This document shows, in pieces, positions 5,246 to 6,668 of a stretch of 6,668 nucleotides of DNA. A program made the translations under genes and the position numbers. This DNA comes from a candidate division LCP-89 bacterium. Lineage in GTDB: Bacteria > Electryoneota > B3-LCP. Numbering within the stretch: the stretch's first letter is position 1; each line of letters opens with the position of its first letter. The stretch is taken from the NCBI GenBank assembly GCA_025774735.1, contig JALGZU010000157.1:1-6668 (forward strand), given 5' to 3'. The notes beneath the pieces are model-generated. The model was not told the DNA's origin. It saw only the letters and a list, made by a program, of their open reading frames with translations, and did not search any database.

Positions 5246-6668
5246 ATGATCCGTTTATCAGCCTATACCAAGCCTGTCTTAACCGGTTTACTTGTCCTGT
5301 TCTTCCTGTCGAGCGTCGCCGTAGCGACGGACCTGCCGGACAAGCGGGCGCGATTCCTGGAGAAGATCAAGCATCTGCCTCCGGCCCTGGGGCCGACGGA
5401 CGATCCGCCTCCGCCTCCGGTGATCGCGGTGGCGGAATGGGAGCCGATGACGGGGGTACTGGTCAACTACGAATATCCCGGCGGCCTGCTCATCCCTCTG
5501 CACCTGGTGAGGGAGATGGCCGAGGACATCGAAGTGATGACAGTCGTGAGAGATGAGCGGAGGATGCAGCAGGCACTCGAACTCTATGTCGAGGCGGGCG
5601 TGGATACATCGAACTGCACCTTCCTTTTCACGGGGACGACCAACGGTCCTTACACGCGCGATTACGGCCCCTGGTACATCATCAACGGCAACGACGAGCT
5701 GGGGATCAACGATAACGTTTACACGCCGGCCGGCAATCCGGACGACCTGGTCAACCAGTTTTTGGGGGACTCACTGGGAATTCCCGTTTACCAGAGCGGG
5801 TTGAACGCGGACGGCGGGAACTGGATGACTGACGGGATGGGGATCGCCATGACCACAAATTACACCTACTGGGGCAACCGCCCGCTCTCCCATGAAGAGA
5901 TCGACGGCATCCTGGAGGAATACCTGGGGATCAGCAACCATCTCAACATCAGTATCAGCCCGATTTACGGGCATATCGATACCTTTGCCAAGATGCTCGA
6001 TCCGGGCCGGATCATGATCATCCAACTGGATCCTCCAAATGCGTCAGTGGAAGCTGCCGCCGAACACATTTCAACCCTGATGAGTTCTTACGGGCGGCCT
6101 TACGAAGTCTTCCGCGTTCAGGGATACGGGTATTCCAACACGCTTTTCCTGAACGACAAGGTTCTGGTGCCGCTCTTCGGTGAGGAAACCGACTCGATGG
6201 CGGTGGTCGCCTTTCAGGAGGCGATGCCCGGGTATGACGTGCAGGGATTTTACTACAGCTCTTTCACTTCAGGAGACGCGCTGCACTGCCGGACGCACGA
6301 GATGGGGGATCCGGGGATGCTCAGGATCGTGCACGTTCCCATCCACGACTGCGAGAACAACGGCAGCGATTACGCACTTGAAGCCGACATCCACCCGTAC
6401 AGCGGGGAGGCTCTGGTCGGGCCACCGCTGATTATGTGGAAAGTCGAAGGGGGCAGTTACAGCGCCGCCGCGATGACGCAGATGGCGGGTTACACGTACA
6501 GTGGTGAAATCCCTCAGCAGCCGGACGGGACGGACATTTACTACTACATTGAAGCGGAGGACTTTTCGGGGAGGCTGGAACATCACCCGTACATCGGGGA
6601 GGGGAATCCGCATCACTTCCACGCCGGTCCTGATTACGAAGCGCCGGTGGTGGAATTCAATCCACTCA
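5246..6668 (+). CDS. Secreted PPAD-like peptidylarginine deiminase (PAD_porph family), 3' end outside window
   Basis: The frame stays open to the right edge, with 474 residues visible. Family members hydrolyse guanidino groups: PPAD converts peptidyl-arginine to citrulline, and agmatine deiminases act on agmatine. Residues 1-27 are a signal peptide (hydrophobic VLTGLLVLFFLSSVAVA). A proline-rich linker (53-58) precedes the catalytic domain, about 60-370: AEWEPMTGVLV (63-73), RDYGPW with D139, NADGGNWMTDG (187-197), YGHIDTFAK with H243 and D245, YSNTLFLN with N298, and GDALHCRTHE with C348. These match the Asp/His/Asp/Asn/Cys set of P. gingivalis PPAD as I remember it. Residues 380-460 look like an Ig/Fn3-type beta-sandwich (WKVEGGSY, YYYIEAEDFSG). 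A further domain begins at PVVEFNPL and runs off the window; a sorting domain is expected there. The signal peptide and fused beta domain argue against a cytoplasmic agmatine deiminase. It has its own promoter and terminator-insulated context. Confidence 0.92.
   Translation, partial: MIRLSAYTKPVLTGLLVLFFLSSVAVATDLPDKRARFLEKIKHLPPALGPTDDPPPPPVIAVAEWEPMTGVLVNYEYPGGLLIPLHLVREMAEDIEVMTVVRDERRMQQALELYVEAGVDTSNCTFLFTGTTNGPYTRDYGPWYIINGNDELGINDNVYTPAGNPDDLVNQFLGDSLGIPVYQSGLNADGGNWMTDGMGIAMTTNYTYWGNRPLSHEEIDGILEEYLGISNHLNISISPIYGHIDTFAKMLDPGRIMIIQLDPPNASVEAAAEHISTLMSSYGRPYEVFRVQGYGYSNTLFLNDKVLVPLFGEETDSMAVVAFQEAMPGYDVQGFYYSSFTSGDALHCRTHEMGDPGMLRIVHVPIHDCENNGSDYALEADIHPYSGEALVGPPLIMWKVEGGSYSAAAMTQMAGYTYSGEIPQQPDGTDIYYYIEAEDFSGRLEHHPYIGEGNPHHFHAGPDYEAPVVEFNPL

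Noticed and set aside
5263..6622. Several open frames on both strands inside 5246-6668
   Set aside because: They overlap a long continuous frame with signal peptide, strong ribosome binding site and complete deiminase motifs, and have no features of their own.

Overview
This window looks like a piece of a genome from an anaerobic or facultatively anaerobic bacterium of the wider FCB group (Bacteroidetes relatives and related candidate phyla). Two observations support this. The first gene is the 3' end of a glycyl radical enzyme, an oxygen-sensitive class. Two of the three following genes encode exported proteins ending in the FlgD-like Ig / type IX secretion-style C-terminal domain (an NPFNP-type entry in one, and both closing in GK-[LM]-VLMK). 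The exact phylum cannot be read from the sequence.

Layout, all genes on the + strand: (1) 2-787, the C-terminal 261 residues of a glycyl radical enzyme with an intact RVAGYS glycyl-radical loop. (2) 998-2635, a secreted metallo-beta-lactamase-fold hydrolase of the ComEC-like branch, with a beta-sandwich domain and a C-terminal sorting domain. (3) 3006-4736, a secreted M14 zinc carboxypeptidase with an N-terminal pro-region, a carboxypeptidase-regulatory-like domain and a sorting domain. (4) 5246 to beyond the right edge, a secreted peptidylarginine deiminase of the Porphyromonas PPAD / agmatine deiminase superfamily. It has a complete catalytic set and its 3' end lies outside the window.

The gaps between genes 2, 3 and 4 (about 370 and 509 bases) are crowded with structured repeats. 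There are three copies of an AATCCCCCTT-type dispersed element, two of them extended to about 74 bases by a linked hairpin. There are also hairpins that share a TAGGG(G)CG lead-in but have different self-complementary stems, a 20-base palindrome shaped like the Neisseria dRS3 element, and several hairpin-plus-T-tract terminators. Putative promoters with a common CTTGATT -35 box precede genes 3 and 4.

The terminators and promoters suggest genes 2, 3 and 4 are separate transcription units. Functionally, genes 2-4 form a cluster of exported hydrolases acting on extracellular substrates: a carboxypeptidase trimming protein C-termini, a deiminase modifying arginine or guanidino groups, and a metal-dependent hydrolase of unknown substrate. 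The glycyl radical enzyme belongs to cytoplasmic fermentation and is probably unrelated. The most interesting points are the PPAD-like deiminase that keeps the catalytic residues but apparently lacks the two arginines tied to C-terminal-arginine specificity, the ComEC-like hydrolase lacking its usual last metal-binding motif, and the modular hairpin/repeat system between the genes.
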